DNA from: Alphaproteobacteria bacterium
GTDB taxonomy: Bacteria; Pseudomonadota; Alphaproteobacteria; UBA11136
Assembly: GCA_030739855.1 (NCBI GenBank)
Contig: JASLYJ010000009.1
Coordinates: 24,615 to 56,720, forward strand
DNA length: 32,106 bases
Direction: 5' to 3'
Shown here: positions 9,207 through 17,509 of the stretch, in pieces
Layout: the number at the start of each line of letters is the position of its first letter
Position numbering within the stretch: position 1 is the first letter of the stretch
Notes under the pieces: generated by a model
Seen by the model: the letters and a program-made list of their open reading frames with translations, nothing else
What the model was told of the DNA's origin: nothing
The model's database searches: none
Made by a program: the position numbers and the translations under genes

Positions 9207-9929
9207 ATGAAACTGAATAAAATAAAAGACAATCCGGGCGCGCGCCGCTCCGCCACGCGGGTCGGGCGGGGTCCAGGTTCCGGCAAGGGAAGGACCTGCG
9301 GTAGCGGTATGAAGGGCCAAAAGTCCCGTTCCGGTGTTGCTCTTAAGGGTTTCGAGGGCGGCCAGATGCCCCTGCACCGTCGTTTGCCCAAGCACGGTTT
9401 CACCAACATCTTCCGCAAACGCTACCAGGAAGTGACAATTGCCCGCTTACAACAGGCCATTGACTCTGGAAAGATCGACCCCAAAAAGGAGATCATGGCG
9501 GAGACGTTTAGGGATTCTGGCGTGGTGCGACGTTTACGTGACGGCGTACGACTTCTTGGCGGCGGCGAATTGAAGGCCAAGGTCACGGTCCATGTGGCTG
9601 GAGCCACAAAGGGTGCAGTGGCAGCGGTGGAAAAAGCTGGTGGCAAGGTTGTGGTCGTTGTCCAGTCTCGATCAGAGGATGCGGAAGCTAAGGCTGCTAA
9701 GACGGCCGCGAAGAAGGCCGCGAAGAAGGCCGCGAAGAAGGCCGCGAAGGACACCAAGGCACCCGGCAAGAAAAAGGCATCCAAGGAAAGCAAAGATGCT
9801 GGCGATGAAAAGCTGGCTGAGAAAAAGCCCCAGCCCGGGGCAGAAGCTGAATCTCCCCTCGAGTCGAAAGCCTTGCCTGCTCCTGAAGAGGTTTCTGAGG
9901 CGTCTGACGGTAGTAGTGGCGAGAGCTGA
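9207..9929 (+). CDS. rplO: 50S ribosomal protein L15 with long Lys/Ala-rich C-terminal tail
   Basis: L15 is a late-assembly 50S protein. Residues 1 to about 150 are the normal protein: '[22 protein letters not shown]' at the start, '[40 protein letters not shown]' features, and a C-terminal beta sheet. A GTG 12 codons upstream could extend it, but family alignment favours this ATG. From about residue 155 to 240 there is an added tail, first Lys/Ala repeats coded by tandem 12-base units and then a Lys/Glu/Pro/Ser-rich end. The usual length is about 145-160 residues. The stop overlaps secY by one base. Confidence 0.95.
   Translation: MKLNKIKDNPGARRSATRVGRGPGSGKGRTCGSGMKGQKSRSGVALKGFEGGQMPLHRRLPKHGFTNIFRKRYQEVTIARLQQAIDSGKIDPKKEIMAETFRDSGVVRRLRDGVRLLGGGELKAKVTVHVAGATKGAVAAVEKAGGKVVVVVQSRSEDAEAKAAKTAAKKAAKKAAKKAAKDTKAPGKKKASKESKDAGDEKLAEKKPQPGAEAESPLESKALPAPEEVSEASDGSSGES
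9705..9749 (+). repeat. Tandem 12-base repeat inside rplO (Ala-Ala-Lys-Lys units)
   Basis: The unit gccgcgaagaag occurs three times in exact tandem, followed by a partial fourth unit of nine bases. It codes for Ala-Ala-Lys-Lys repeats in the tail of L15. The repeats stay in frame because the unit is a multiple of three. Exact identity between units suggests recent slippage expansion, so copy number may vary between strains. Confidence 0.95.
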
Positions 9930-11272
9930 TGGCTTCGGTCGCCGAACAACTGGCTGCCAATATCAATTTTGGCGCCTTTGCCAAAGCAACGGAACTGAAA
10001 AAGCGCATCTGGTTTACTTTAGGCGCGCTGATTGTCTACCGTCTCGGCACCTATATTCCTACGCCCGGCATTGATCCTGAGGCTTTGAAAGAGATCTTTT
10101 CCCAGCAGGCCGGGGGTATTCTCGGAATGTTCGATATGTTCGCCGGCGGCGCATTGAGCCGGATGACCATCTTTGCCCTCAACATCATGCCCTATATTTC
10201 AGCCTCCATCATCATGCAACTGATGACTGCTGTGTCACCACAACTCGATGCCCTGAAAAAAGAGGGTGAGATAGGGCGCAAGAAAATCAATCAATATACC
10301 CGCTATGGCACGGTTTTCCTTGCTGCAATACAGGCTTATGGTATTGCTGTAGGACTTGAAGGGATGAGTGGAGCCTCCGGCTCAGCCGTTCTCGAATCCG
10401 GTTATTTCTTCCGTCTAACTACGGTCATCACGCTGGTGGGTGGCACCATCTTCCTCATGTGGCTAGGTGAACAGATCACCCAGCGTGGCATCGGCAACGG
10501 CATTTCACTTATCATCTTTGCCGGCATCGTCGCCAACCTTCCCACGGCGCTAGCCAGCACTCTGGAGCTGGGCCGTACAGGGGCTATTTCTACCCTTCTT
10601 ATCCTCGTGTTAATAGTTCTCGTGGCAGTCGTTATCGCCTTTATTGTTTTCATTGAACGTTCACAGCGGCGCATTGTGGTTCAGTATCCGAAACGCCAGG
10701 TGGGCAATAAAATGCTCGGTGGCGAGAGCACTCATCTCCCCCTAAAGCTCAACGTTTCTGGTGTAATACCCCCCATCTTCGCTAGCTCCCTGCTATTGCT
10801 TCCTATGACTGTGGCTGGGTTTAGCGCGGGGCAGGGGCCGGAATGGCTGACCACCTTTATGGCCTTTCTCGGCCGTGGTCAGCCGCTCTACATGTTTATT
10901 TACATCTCCCTCATCGTGTTTTTTGCCTTCTTTTATACGGCCATAGTCTTCAACCCCGTCGACACAGCCGACAATCTGAAGCGCAACGGCGGCTTTGTCC
11001 CCGGAATCCGTCCAGGTAAGAACACGGCGGATTATCTTGATTACGTCTTGACTAGACTCACTGTCGTTGGTGCCGCCTATCTAGCGACCGTTTGTATCCT
11101 TCCGGAGCTTCTGATCTCGCAATATTCCGTGCCCTTCTATTTCGGTGGCACCAGTCTCCTCATCGTCGTCACCGTCACCATGGATACGGTAACGCAAATA
11201 CAGTCCCATCTTCTGGCCCATCAGTACGAGGGCCTGATAAAGAATGCAAAATTACGGCAAAGACGGCGATGA
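9929..11272 (+). CDS. secY: Protein translocase subunit SecY
   Basis: SecY is the channel of the SecYEG translocon in the inner membrane, moving unfolded proteins outwards and inserting membrane proteins. The 447-residue length is typical and ten hydrophobic segments can be traced, starting at about residue 27. Family blocks include 'RLGTYIPTPGIDPEAL', 'GGALSRMTIFALNIMPYISASIIMQL', 'ITQRGIGNGISLIIFAGIV' and 'QRRIVVQYPKRQVG', the last being a cytosolic loop that contacts SecA or the ribosome. The start overlaps the rplO stop (TGATG) and the stop overlaps adk (ATGA), so it is translated as part of the ribosomal-protein operon. Confidence 0.98.
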   Translation: MASVAEQLAANINFGAFAKATELKKRIWFTLGALIVYRLGTYIPTPGIDPEALKEIFSQQAGGILGMFDMFAGGALSRMTIFALNIMPYISASIIMQLMTAVSPQLDALKKEGEIGRKKINQYTRYGTVFLAAIQAYGIAVGLEGMSGASGSAVLESGYFFRLTTVITLVGGTIFLMWLGEQITQRGIGNGISLIIFAGIVANLPTALASTLELGRTGAISTLLILVLIVLVAVVIAFIVFIERSQRRIVVQYPKRQVGNKMLGGESTHLPLKLNVSGVIPPIFASSLLLLPMTVAGFSAGQGPEWLTTFMAFLGRGQPLYMFIYISLIVFFAFFYTAIVFNPVDTADNLKRNGGFVPGIRPGKNTADYLDYVLTRLTVVGAAYLATVCILPELLISQYSVPFYFGGTSLLIVVTVTMDTVTQIQSHLLAHQYEGLIKNAKLRQRRR

Positions 11273-11928
11273 ACCTGACTGTCCTTGGGCCGCCTGGTGC
11301 CGGCAAGGGCACACAGGCACAACGGATCAAAAAATCGTACGGTTTGGTGCAGCTCTCCACCGGTGACATGCTCCGGGACGCGGCTGCCTCGAAGACCAAG
11401 ATTGGGAGGCAGGTCGGGCAACTTATCGATGCCGGGGAACTGGTTTCTGATTCCATTATGATTGAAATGATTTCAGAGCGAATCAGCCATGATGATTGCG
11501 CCAAAGGATTTATTCTCGATGGATTCCCCCGTACTAACTGTCAGGCCGTGGCGTTGGATATGATGCTTGAAGAAAAGGGTATGAAGCTGGACTACGTGAT
11601 AGAAATCAGCATCGATGATGAGATAATCGTCGAGCGCATCATTGGCCGTCTCAACTGTGTCAAATGCGGTGCTGGCTACCACGATAAGTTCCATCCTCCT
11701 GCTGTCGAAGAGGTTTGCGACGACTGTGGCGGCACCGAGTTTGTCCGCCGCGCTGACGATAATGAAAAAGTTGTTCGCACCCGGCTTCAGGCTTATCATG
11801 CCCAGACCGCGCCCATACTGCCCTATTATCGGGAAAGAAACCGCCTGCGGCAGGTGGACGGTATGGCCTCTATCGACGAAGTGGAAAAACAGATAGCTGC
11901 GATTCTCGACGGAAGCAGAACGGCATGA
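11269..11928 (+). CDS. adk: Adenylate kinase (zinc-binding long form)
   Basis: Adenylate kinase converts ATP + AMP to 2 ADP in the cytoplasm. From the ATG overlapping the secY stop the protein is 219 residues. The P-loop 'GPPGAGKGT' is at residues 7-15, the AMP-binding 'STGDMLR' and 'GFPRT' blocks follow. The LID domain has four cysteines (130, 133, 150, 153) arranged as CxxC-x16-CxxC, the structural zinc site of the long bacterial form. The frame is open upstream within secY but without similarity. Its place between secY and rpsM is characteristic of alphaproteobacteria. It ends the long cluster, and a promoter begins directly after it. Confidence 0.97.
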   Translation: MNLTVLGPPGAGKGTQAQRIKKSYGLVQLSTGDMLRDAAASKTKIGRQVGQLIDAGELVSDSIMIEMISERISHDDCAKGFILDGFPRTNCQAVALDMMLEEKGMKLDYVIEISIDDEIIVERIIGRLNCVKCGAGYHDKFHPPAVEEVCDDCGGTEFVRRADDNEKVVRTRLQAYHAQTAPILPYYRERNRLRQVDGMASIDEVEKQIAAILDGSRTA

Positions 11929-11937
11929 TTTGGCGCA

Positions 11938-11965
11938 TTGACTTGCGGGGCAACTGCCCTATAAT
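11938..11965 (+). promoter_or_regulatory. Sigma-70 promoter of the alpha operon
   Basis: A TTGACT -35 box, a 16-base spacer and a perfect TATAAT -10 box lie 10 bases after the adk stop codon. Transcription would begin near 11972, giving a leader of about 65 bases before rpsM. It is the best promoter match I saw in the window. It would let rpsM, rpsK, rpoA and rplQ be transcribed independently of the long upstream operon. Confidence 0.75.
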
Positions 11966-12037
11966 CGCCGCCTCCCGCTTCCTTGGGGCGGTTTGCGGCG
12001 TGTTCCGAACATGCAGAGACTATTGAGGAGCTGAGAC

Positions 12038-12415
12038 GTGGCCCGTATTGCTGGCGTCAACATCCCTACCGGTAAGCGCGTGGAAGTTGCGTTGACCTAC
12101 ATTCACGGAATTGGCCGTACTAAAGCAGCCGAAATCATTAAAAAGGCCGGGGTTCCTTATGATCGCCGTGTCAACCAGTTGACCGACGACGAAGTGATCC
12201 ATATCCGCGAGACCATCGACAAAGAATATATAGTCGAAGGAGACCTGCGGCGTGAGGTGGCCATGAACATCAAAAGGCTGATGGACCTTGGCTGCTACAA
12301 AGGTTTGCGCCACCGCAAAAGCCTCCCCGTGCGCGGCCAGAGGACTCACACCAATGCCCGCACTCGTAAGGGTAAGGCGCGTCCCATTGCCGGCAAGAAA
12401 AAAGCGGTGGTTTAG
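12038..12415 (+). CDS. rpsM: 30S ribosomal protein S13 (GTG start)
   Basis: S13 sits in the 30S head, touches the P-site tRNA and bridges to L5. The 125-residue protein reads '[26 protein letters not shown]' in several blocks at the start and has the conserved '[30 protein letters not shown]' type end with a basic Lys-rich tail. Translation starts at GTG after a GAGGAG Shine-Dalgarno. It is the first gene downstream of the promoter after adk, and lies nine bases before rpsK. The E. coli neighbours infA and rpmJ are absent here. Confidence 0.97.
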   Translation: MARIAGVNIPTGKRVEVALTYIHGIGRTKAAEIIKKAGVPYDRRVNQLTDDEVIHIRETIDKEYIVEGDLRREVAMNIKRLMDLGCYKGLRHRKSLPVRGQRTHTNARTRKGKARPIAGKKKAVV

Positions 12416-12424
12416 AGAACTATC

Positions 12425-12811
12425 ATGGCAACACCAACCCGCGTGCGCCGCCGCGAGCGCAAGAACATTATTTCCGGCGTTGCACATGTAAACGCTACCT
12501 TCAACAACACCATCATTACCATTACTGATGCTCAAGGAAACACGGTTGCATGGTCGTCGGCCGGATCCCAAGGATTCAAGGGTTCGCGCAAGTCTACGCC
12601 TTATGCAGCACAGCTTGCCGCCGAAAATGCCGGAAAAAAGGCCCAGGAACACGGCGTGCAGACCTTGGAGGTTATGGTCAAAGGGCCGGGATCGGGCCGT
12701 GAATCAGCGCTTCGCGCATTGAGTTCCATTGGCTTTTCCATCACCTCAATAAAGGATGTAACGCCCATCCCCCATAACGGTTGCCGTCCGCCTAAACGTC
12801 GCAGGGTATAA
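12425..12811 (+). CDS. rpsK: 30S ribosomal protein S11
   Basis: S11 lies on the 30S platform by the mRNA exit. The 128-residue length is standard. Its blocks are '[34 protein letters not shown]', '[22 protein letters not shown]', '[17 protein letters not shown]' and the closing '[15 protein letters not shown]', which is near-invariant. It starts nine bases after rpsM. In E. coli rpsD follows, but here the next gene is rpoA after about 100 bases, as in other alphaproteobacteria. Confidence 0.97.
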   Translation: MATPTRVRRRERKNIISGVAHVNATFNNTIITITDAQGNTVAWSSAGSQGFKGSRKSTPYAAQLAAENAGKKAQEHGVQTLEVMVKGPGSGRESALRALSSIGFSITSIKDVTPIPHNGCRPPKRRRV

Positions 12812-12913
12812 GACTAGGGGCGTTCCCGGATACGCCTAAAAACTTGTTTTGCCGGCCTTATCCGCTGGCCATGAAATTGAAGCTGAACCTTTCATACGAG
12901 AGAGGCCGTTACC

Positions 12914-13930
12914 GTGATTCAGAAAAACTGGCAAGAACTTATCAGGCCGAATAGGCTGGATGTAGAGTCCAGCATTGATTCCACTCACGAGGCGACTATC
13001 ATTGCCCAACCTCTGGAACGTGGATTTGGATTAACCTTGGGTAATGCGCTGCGGCGTGTTCTTCTGTCGTCACTTCATGGTGCGGCGGTGACGTCGGTGC
13101 AGATCAACAGCGTTCTTCATGAATTTTCTACCATTCCTGGTGTTATCGAGGATGTTACCGATATCGTCCTAAACATCAAATCTCTGGCTCTGCGCATGCA
13201 CGGAGAAGGGCCAAAACACTTGCATCTGAAGGCTAAGGGTGCTTGTGAGCTGAAGGCCTCCATGATCGAGACCGGCCATGACGTGGATATTCTCAATCCC
13301 GATCTTCTCATTTGTACTCTTGATAAGAAAGCCACGATCGATATGGAATTAACTGTGTCCCATGGCAAGGGCTACGTGCCGGCGGTGCAGAACCGCCCCG
13401 AGGATTCTCCCATCGGCCTTATCCCCGTGGATTCCCTATTCAGTCCTGTGCGCAAGGTCTCCTACAGAGTAGAAAACGCCCGTGTGGGACAGGTTACGGA
13501 CTACGATAAACTATCGCTGTATGTGGAAACCAACGGTGCTATTACGCCCGACGATGCCGTGGCCTTGGCGGCGCGCATTTTGCAGGACCAACTCCAACTC
13601 TTCATCAATTTTGAGGACCCGCGGATGGCTGCTGTGGAGGAGAAAGACGCCGAGCCGGGGTTCAACAAGAACCTTCTGCGCAAGGTGGACGAACTAGAAC
13701 TCTCCGTGCGTTCGGCAAACTGCTTAAAGAACGACAACATCGTCTACATCGGTGACCTAGTGCAGAAGAGCGAATCTGACATGCTACGCACCCCCAACTT
13801 CGGGCGTAAGTCCTTGAATGAGATCAAGGATGTCCTTACCGTCATGGATCTTCAACTGGGAATGGAACTTGCTGACTGGCCGCCAGAAAACATTGAGGAG
13901 CTGGCCAAGAAACTGGAGGAGCCTTTCTAG
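12914..13930 (+). CDS. rpoA: DNA-directed RNA polymerase subunit alpha (GTG start)
   Basis: The alpha subunit nucleates RNA polymerase assembly and its C-terminal domain contacts UP elements and activators. The protein is 338 residues. The N-terminal domain (about 1-235) contains '[27 protein letters not shown]', the dimerisation signature. The C-terminal domain (about 255-325) shows '[14 protein letters not shown]' and '[29 protein letters not shown]', the helix-hairpin-helix region. Initiation is at GTG following GAGAGG. The 102-base gap after rpsK holds no clear promoter or hairpin. Confidence 0.98.
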   Translation: MIQKNWQELIRPNRLDVESSIDSTHEATIIAQPLERGFGLTLGNALRRVLLSSLHGAAVTSVQINSVLHEFSTIPGVIEDVTDIVLNIKSLALRMHGEGPKHLHLKAKGACELKASMIETGHDVDILNPDLLICTLDKKATIDMELTVSHGKGYVPAVQNRPEDSPIGLIPVDSLFSPVRKVSYRVENARVGQVTDYDKLSLYVETNGAITPDDAVALAARILQDQLQLFINFEDPRMAAVEEKDAEPGFNKNLLRKVDELELSVRSANCLKNDNIVYIGDLVQKSESDMLRTPNFGRKSLNEIKDVLTVMDLQLGMELADWPPENIEELAKKLEEPF

Positions 13931-14053
13931 ACTCTGGAATTCTGGGGCCATGAGGGCCTCGACCTGCCGTACCCAGTCCATTTTCGGCTGCGGCGGCGGG
14001 GAAACACCACAGGCTTCGTGCGCGAGGCCATGAACGGATAAAGGAGAGACATC

Positions 14054-14503
14054 ATGCGTCACGGTCTTAGCGGTCGTAAACTCAACCGCACCACCAGCCA
14101 TCGCAAGGCTATGTTTGCTAACATGGCGGCATCGCTGATCGCCCATGAGCAGATCAAGACCACCCTACCCAAGGCCAAGGAACTGCGGCCCATTGTTGAA
14201 AAACTTATTACCCTGGGAAAGCGCGGTAACCTCCATGCTCGGCGCCAAGCTCTCTCCACTCTGCGTGACACCAAAGTAGTAGATAAGCTGTTCACCGCCA
14301 TCGCTGAGCGCTACACCGAACGCCCTGGTGGTTATACTCGTGTGCTGCGCGCCGGATTCCGTTATGGCGACTCCGCGCCTATGGCCTATATCGAACTGGT
14401 TGACAGAGACCCCGAGATCAAGGGCGCCGAAGACAAGGCGCGCGCCGCCGAACAGGCGGCCGCCGAAGGCGAGACCGCGCCGCCGCCAGCCGAAGAGGTA
14501 TAG
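14054..14503 (+). CDS. rplQ: 50S ribosomal protein L17
   Basis: L17 lies near the tunnel exit. The product is 149 residues. Residues 1-120 are the family core, '[25 protein letters not shown]', '[25 protein letters not shown]' and '[27 protein letters not shown]' blocks. The last 25 or so residues are an Ala/Glu/Pro-rich acidic tail, a milder version of the tails on L3 and L15. The ATG follows AAGGAGAG. It is the last gene of the alpha operon and is followed by an intrinsic terminator. Confidence 0.97.
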   Translation: MRHGLSGRKLNRTTSHRKAMFANMAASLIAHEQIKTTLPKAKELRPIVEKLITLGKRGNLHARRQALSTLRDTKVVDKLFTAIAERYTERPGGYTRVLRAGFRYGDSAPMAYIELVDRDPEIKGAEDKARAAEQAAAEGETAPPPAEEV

Positions 14504-14540
14504 CTCGCGGGGCCTGTGCGCCGTCTCCATATGTTGTGTG

Positions 14541-14583
14541 AAAGAGGTGGCCCTGACCCGTTCTGGGGCTGCCTCTTTTTTTT
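14541..14583 (+). terminator. Rho-independent terminator after rplQ
   Basis: AAAGAGG at 14541-14547 pairs with CCTCTTT at 14572-14578, and the stem goes on inward through two G-T pairs to a GCCC/GGGC section, about 13 base pairs in all, with a loop of about a dozen bases. The 3' arm runs straight into an unbroken T tract ending at 14583. It separates the ribosomal operon from htrA. Confidence 0.88.
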
Positions 14584-14634
14584 AAAGAAGTATAGAATAT
14601 TGTCCCTGCTGGAAACGGCGACCCGGAGACGATA

Positions 14635-16125
14635 ATGGGCTGGACCAAATCCTGCAAGATATTGATAAAAGGTGTTTTCTGTTCCCTGCTACTGCCAAGG
14701 CTGCTGGCTGCGGTTCTGTGCGCGCCAGCCGCACTGGCGGCGGGATGGGATGATCCCGATGCCCCTGCATCGCAATCCCCAGCGCGGGTTGTTCCCCGCA
14801 GTGGAGAGCAGACGCGTCTCTCCTTTGCGCCACTGGTCAAGGCCGCCACGCCCACCGTGGTCAACATCTATACCAGCAAGGTAGTGGCCCAACAGGGGCT
14901 CTCGCCGCTCTTCAATGATCCCATCTTCCGCCGTTTTTTCGGCAAGAATTTTCCCATTCCAGGTGCCCGGCGCGAGCGTATCCAGAATTCCCTGGGCTCC
15001 GGCGTGCTTGTGTCCGGTGACGGGCTTATCGTCACCAGCCACCACATCATTCAAGGCAGCGATCAGATCAAGGTGGTGCTGGCCGATAACCGGGAATTTG
15101 CGGCAAAAATCATCAGCCGCGACAAACGCACCGATCTCGCCGTGCTGCGCATAGATAACGGGGGTCAGGCTTTCGCTTCCCTGTCTCTGGGTGATTCTGA
15201 TGAGCTCGAAGTGGGCGACCTGGTGCTGGCCATCGGCAATCCCTTCGGCGTCGGCCAGACCGTCACCAGCGGCATCGTCTCGGCCCTGGCCCGCACCACC
15301 GGCGGCATCAGTGACTACCAGTTTTTCATCCAAACTGACGCCGCTATCAATCCCGGTAACTCGGGCGGTGCGCTGGTGGATATGAAGGGCCGTCTGGTGG
15401 GTATCAATACTGCTATTTTCTCCAAGAGCGGCGGTTCCCACGGTATCGGCTTCGCCATTCCCGTCAACATGGTTAAGGCGGTGATCCATGGTGCCAAAAC
15501 CGGCGGACCAATCGTCCGCCCCTGGTTCGGCGCCTCAGGCCAGGGAGTCACCTCGGACATCGCTGCCTCTTTTGGTCTCGCCCGTCCCGCAGGCGTACTC
15601 ATCAATGCCGTGCGCAAAGACAGCCCGGCCTATCGCTCTGGGATTGTCGTGGGCGACGTGGTGACCAGCGTCGACGGCAGGGAAGTGGGCAACGTGGAAT
15701 CTCTGCGCTTCCGCCTGGCCACCCTCTCGGTAGGAGGAGAGGCCGTATTCGGACTTGTACGCAAAGGAAAGACCCTGCAGGTGACTCTAGCCCTCGAAGC
15801 ACCTCCTGAGAAACCGCTACGCAATGTCACCATCCTTACCGGTGCCCATCCCCTAAATGGGGCGGAAGTAGGAAACCTTTCCCCCGCCTTCAACAACGAG
15901 CTCGGCCTCGATGAATTAGCAGAAGGCGTGATTGTTCTCAATATTCAGCGTGGAACCCCGTCCCATCGCTTCAATTTTCAGTTCGGCGACATCATCATGC
16001 GTGTCACAGGCGCTAAAGTAGAGTCCGTCGCCCACCTTCGTAAACTTCTCAACGCGCCGATAACCAGCTTGAAAATCGCCGTCCTGCGCAAGGGCAAGGT
16101 TCTGACCCGGGAATTCAGACAATGA
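14635..16125 (+). CDS. htrA: Periplasmic Do/HtrA-family serine endoprotease with two PDZ domains
   Basis: DegP/HtrA proteases degrade or hold misfolded proteins in the periplasm. The 496-residue protein has a signal peptide (cleavage likely after 'ALA' near residue 35). The trypsin-like domain has a full triad: His137 in 'TSHHII', Asp167 in 'RTDLAVLRI' and Ser243 in 'GNSGGAL'. Two PDZ domains follow, about residues 285-385 and 400-490. The second is less typical in sequence. The ATG is preceded by CCGGAG. A possible -10 (TAGAAT, 14593-14598) lies upstream without a clear -35. The stop overlaps rarA (ATGA). Housekeeping use cannot be told from stress use by sequence alone. Confidence 0.95.
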   Translation: MGWTKSCKILIKGVFCSLLLPRLLAAVLCAPAALAAGWDDPDAPASQSPARVVPRSGEQTRLSFAPLVKAATPTVVNIYTSKVVAQQGLSPLFNDPIFRRFFGKNFPIPGARRERIQNSLGSGVLVSGDGLIVTSHHIIQGSDQIKVVLADNREFAAKIISRDKRTDLAVLRIDNGGQAFASLSLGDSDELEVGDLVLAIGNPFGVGQTVTSGIVSALARTTGGISDYQFFIQTDAAINPGNSGGALVDMKGRLVGINTAIFSKSGGSHGIGFAIPVNMVKAVIHGAKTGGPIVRPWFGASGQGVTSDIAASFGLARPAGVLINAVRKDSPAYRSGIVVGDVVTSVDGREVGNVESLRFRLATLSVGGEAVFGLVRKGKTLQVTLALEAPPEKPLRNVTILTGAHPLNGAEVGNLSPAFNNELGLDELAEGVIVLNIQRGTPSHRFNFQFGDIIMRVTGAKVESVAHLRKLLNAPITSLKIAVLRKGKVLTREFRQ

Positions 16126-17441
16126 ACACTCTGTTCGAATCCCAGGTGCCGCGTCCGCTGGCCGACCGCCTGCGGCCAGAAAGCCTGGACCGGGTAGTGG
16201 GCCAGGACCACCTGCTCGACGCCGACGGTCCCATCGGGCGCATGGCCGCTTCCGGGCGCATGGCCTCGGTCATCCTGTGGGGGCCGCCGGGCTCCGGCAA
16301 AACCACCATTGCACGGCTTCTGGCCGAGGTCAGCGACCTCCATTTCGAGCCCATGTCGGCGGTGTTTTCCGGCGTCGCCGATCTGCGCAAGATCTTCGAC
16401 CAGGCCGCAAAGCGCCGCGACGCGGGGTACGGCACGTTGTTGTTTATTGACGAGGTACATCGTTTCAACTGCGCCCAACAGGACGGTTTCCTGCCCTATG
16501 TGGAAAACGGTACCGTGATTCTGATGGGAGCGACCACGGAAAATCCTTCCTTCGAGTTGAATTCGGCCCTGCTCTCGCGTTGTCAGGTTCTTGTCCTCAA
16601 CCGTCTCGGCGACACCTCGCTGGAACTGCTGCTGGAGCGCGCGGAAGAATTGGAAGGCCGCTCCCTGCCCCTCGACGCCGCCTCCCGCGTTGCCCTGCGT
16701 GCCATGGCCGACGGCGACGGGCGCTATATCCTCAACCTGGCGGAAGAACTCTTCGCCCTACCTCCAGGATCAAACGGCAAGCCGCAGATCCTCGATACGG
16801 CGGCGCTGACGGCGGCGGTACAGCAACGCGCTCCCCTTTACGACAAGTCCCATGAAGGCCATTTCAACCTCATCTCGGCGCTGCACAAGTCCCTGCGCGG
16901 GTCCGACGCTGACGCCGCGCTTTATTGGCTGGCGCGCATGCTGGCCGGTGGGGAGGACCCCCACTATATCGCCCGGCGTCTGGTGCGGTTCGCCTCTGAG
17001 GATGTGGGGCTGGCCGATCCCCAGGCCCTGCCACTGGCGCTGGCAGCTTGGGATTCCTACGACCGTCTTGGCTCGCCCGAGGGCGAACTAGCCTTGGCCC
17101 AATGCGTCATTTATCTCGGTGCCGCACCTAAGTCCAACGCCGCCTATAAGGGCTTCAAGGCGGCCATGAAGGTGGCGCATGAGACCGGCTCGCTGATGCC
17201 GCCAAAGCATATTCTCAACGCCCCCACGTGGTTGATGAAAGATCTCGATTACGGCAAGGATTACACCTATGACCACGACACGCCGGAGGGTTTCTCCGGC
17301 CAGGACTATTTCCCCGACGGCATGGCACGTCAGGAATTCTACCACCCCCGGGACCGAGGGTTTGAACGTGATCTGCACAAACGTCTCGATTACTGGAACG
17401 TCCTGCGCGAACAGGCGAAGAAAGAACAAGAAAAATCATGA
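16122..17441 (+). CDS. rarA: Replication-associated recombination protein RarA (MgsA), AAA+ ATPase
   Basis: RarA is a clamp-loader-like ATPase that acts at stalled replication forks and single-strand DNA ends. The 439-residue protein has the N-terminal 'PLADRLRPESLDRVVGQDHLL' block, Walker A 'GPPGSGKTT' at 54-62, Walker B 'LFIDEVHRF' with Asp110-Glu111, sensor 1 'GATTENPSFELNSALLSR', and the C-terminal tetramerisation part with 'EDVGLADPQALPLALAAWD' and 'LGAAPKSNAAYKGFKAA'. Start and stop each overlap a neighbour by four bases (htrA before, a 23-codon ORF after), so the set is probably one transcript. Confidence 0.97.
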   Translation: MNTLFESQVPRPLADRLRPESLDRVVGQDHLLDADGPIGRMAASGRMASVILWGPPGSGKTTIARLLAEVSDLHFEPMSAVFSGVADLRKIFDQAAKRRDAGYGTLLFIDEVHRFNCAQQDGFLPYVENGTVILMGATTENPSFELNSALLSRCQVLVLNRLGDTSLELLLERAEELEGRSLPLDAASRVALRAMADGDGRYILNLAEELFALPPGSNGKPQILDTAALTAAVQQRAPLYDKSHEGHFNLISALHKSLRGSDADAALYWLARMLAGGEDPHYIARRLVRFASEDVGLADPQALPLALAAWDSYDRLGSPEGELALAQCVIYLGAAPKSNAAYKGFKAAMKVAHETGSLMPPKHILNAPTWLMKDLDYGKDYTYDHDTPEGFSGQDYFPDGMARQEFYHPRDRGFERDLHKRLDYWNVLREQAKKEQEKS

Positions 17442-17509
17442 ACATGATCTTCGCCATCGCCGTGGGCTCGGTAGTATTGGCCGGGGCCGCCCTGCGCGCG
17501 TTGCTGTGA
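17438..17509 (+). CDS. 23-residue hydrophobic ORF between rarA and rluC; possible crcB remnant
   Basis: This ORF starts inside the rarA stop (ATGA) and its own TGA overlaps the GTG of rluC (GTGA), so ribosomes could pass from rarA through it to rluC. The peptide is one hydrophobic segment, 'MNMIFAIAVG' at the start and 'GAALRALL' at the end. Fluoride exporter CrcB begins with the same kind of helix, ending in a G-A-x-L-R motif, and is about 125 residues long. I recall crcB between rarA and rluC in many alphaproteobacteria. My inference is a stump of crcB left after an internal deletion. A true small membrane protein or a mere coupling peptide is also possible. Confidence 0.35.
   Translation: MNMIFAIAVGSVVLAGAALRALL

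Noticed and set aside
12812-12913. Possible regulatory structure (GGCC repeats) between rpsK and rpoA
   Set aside because: The pairing potential is minor and no S4-type leader structure could be recognised by eye.
14689-15489. Minus-strand open frame of 266 codons inside htrA
   Set aside because: Antisense to a complete HtrA protease with intact catalytic triad; no recognisable domain in the translation.
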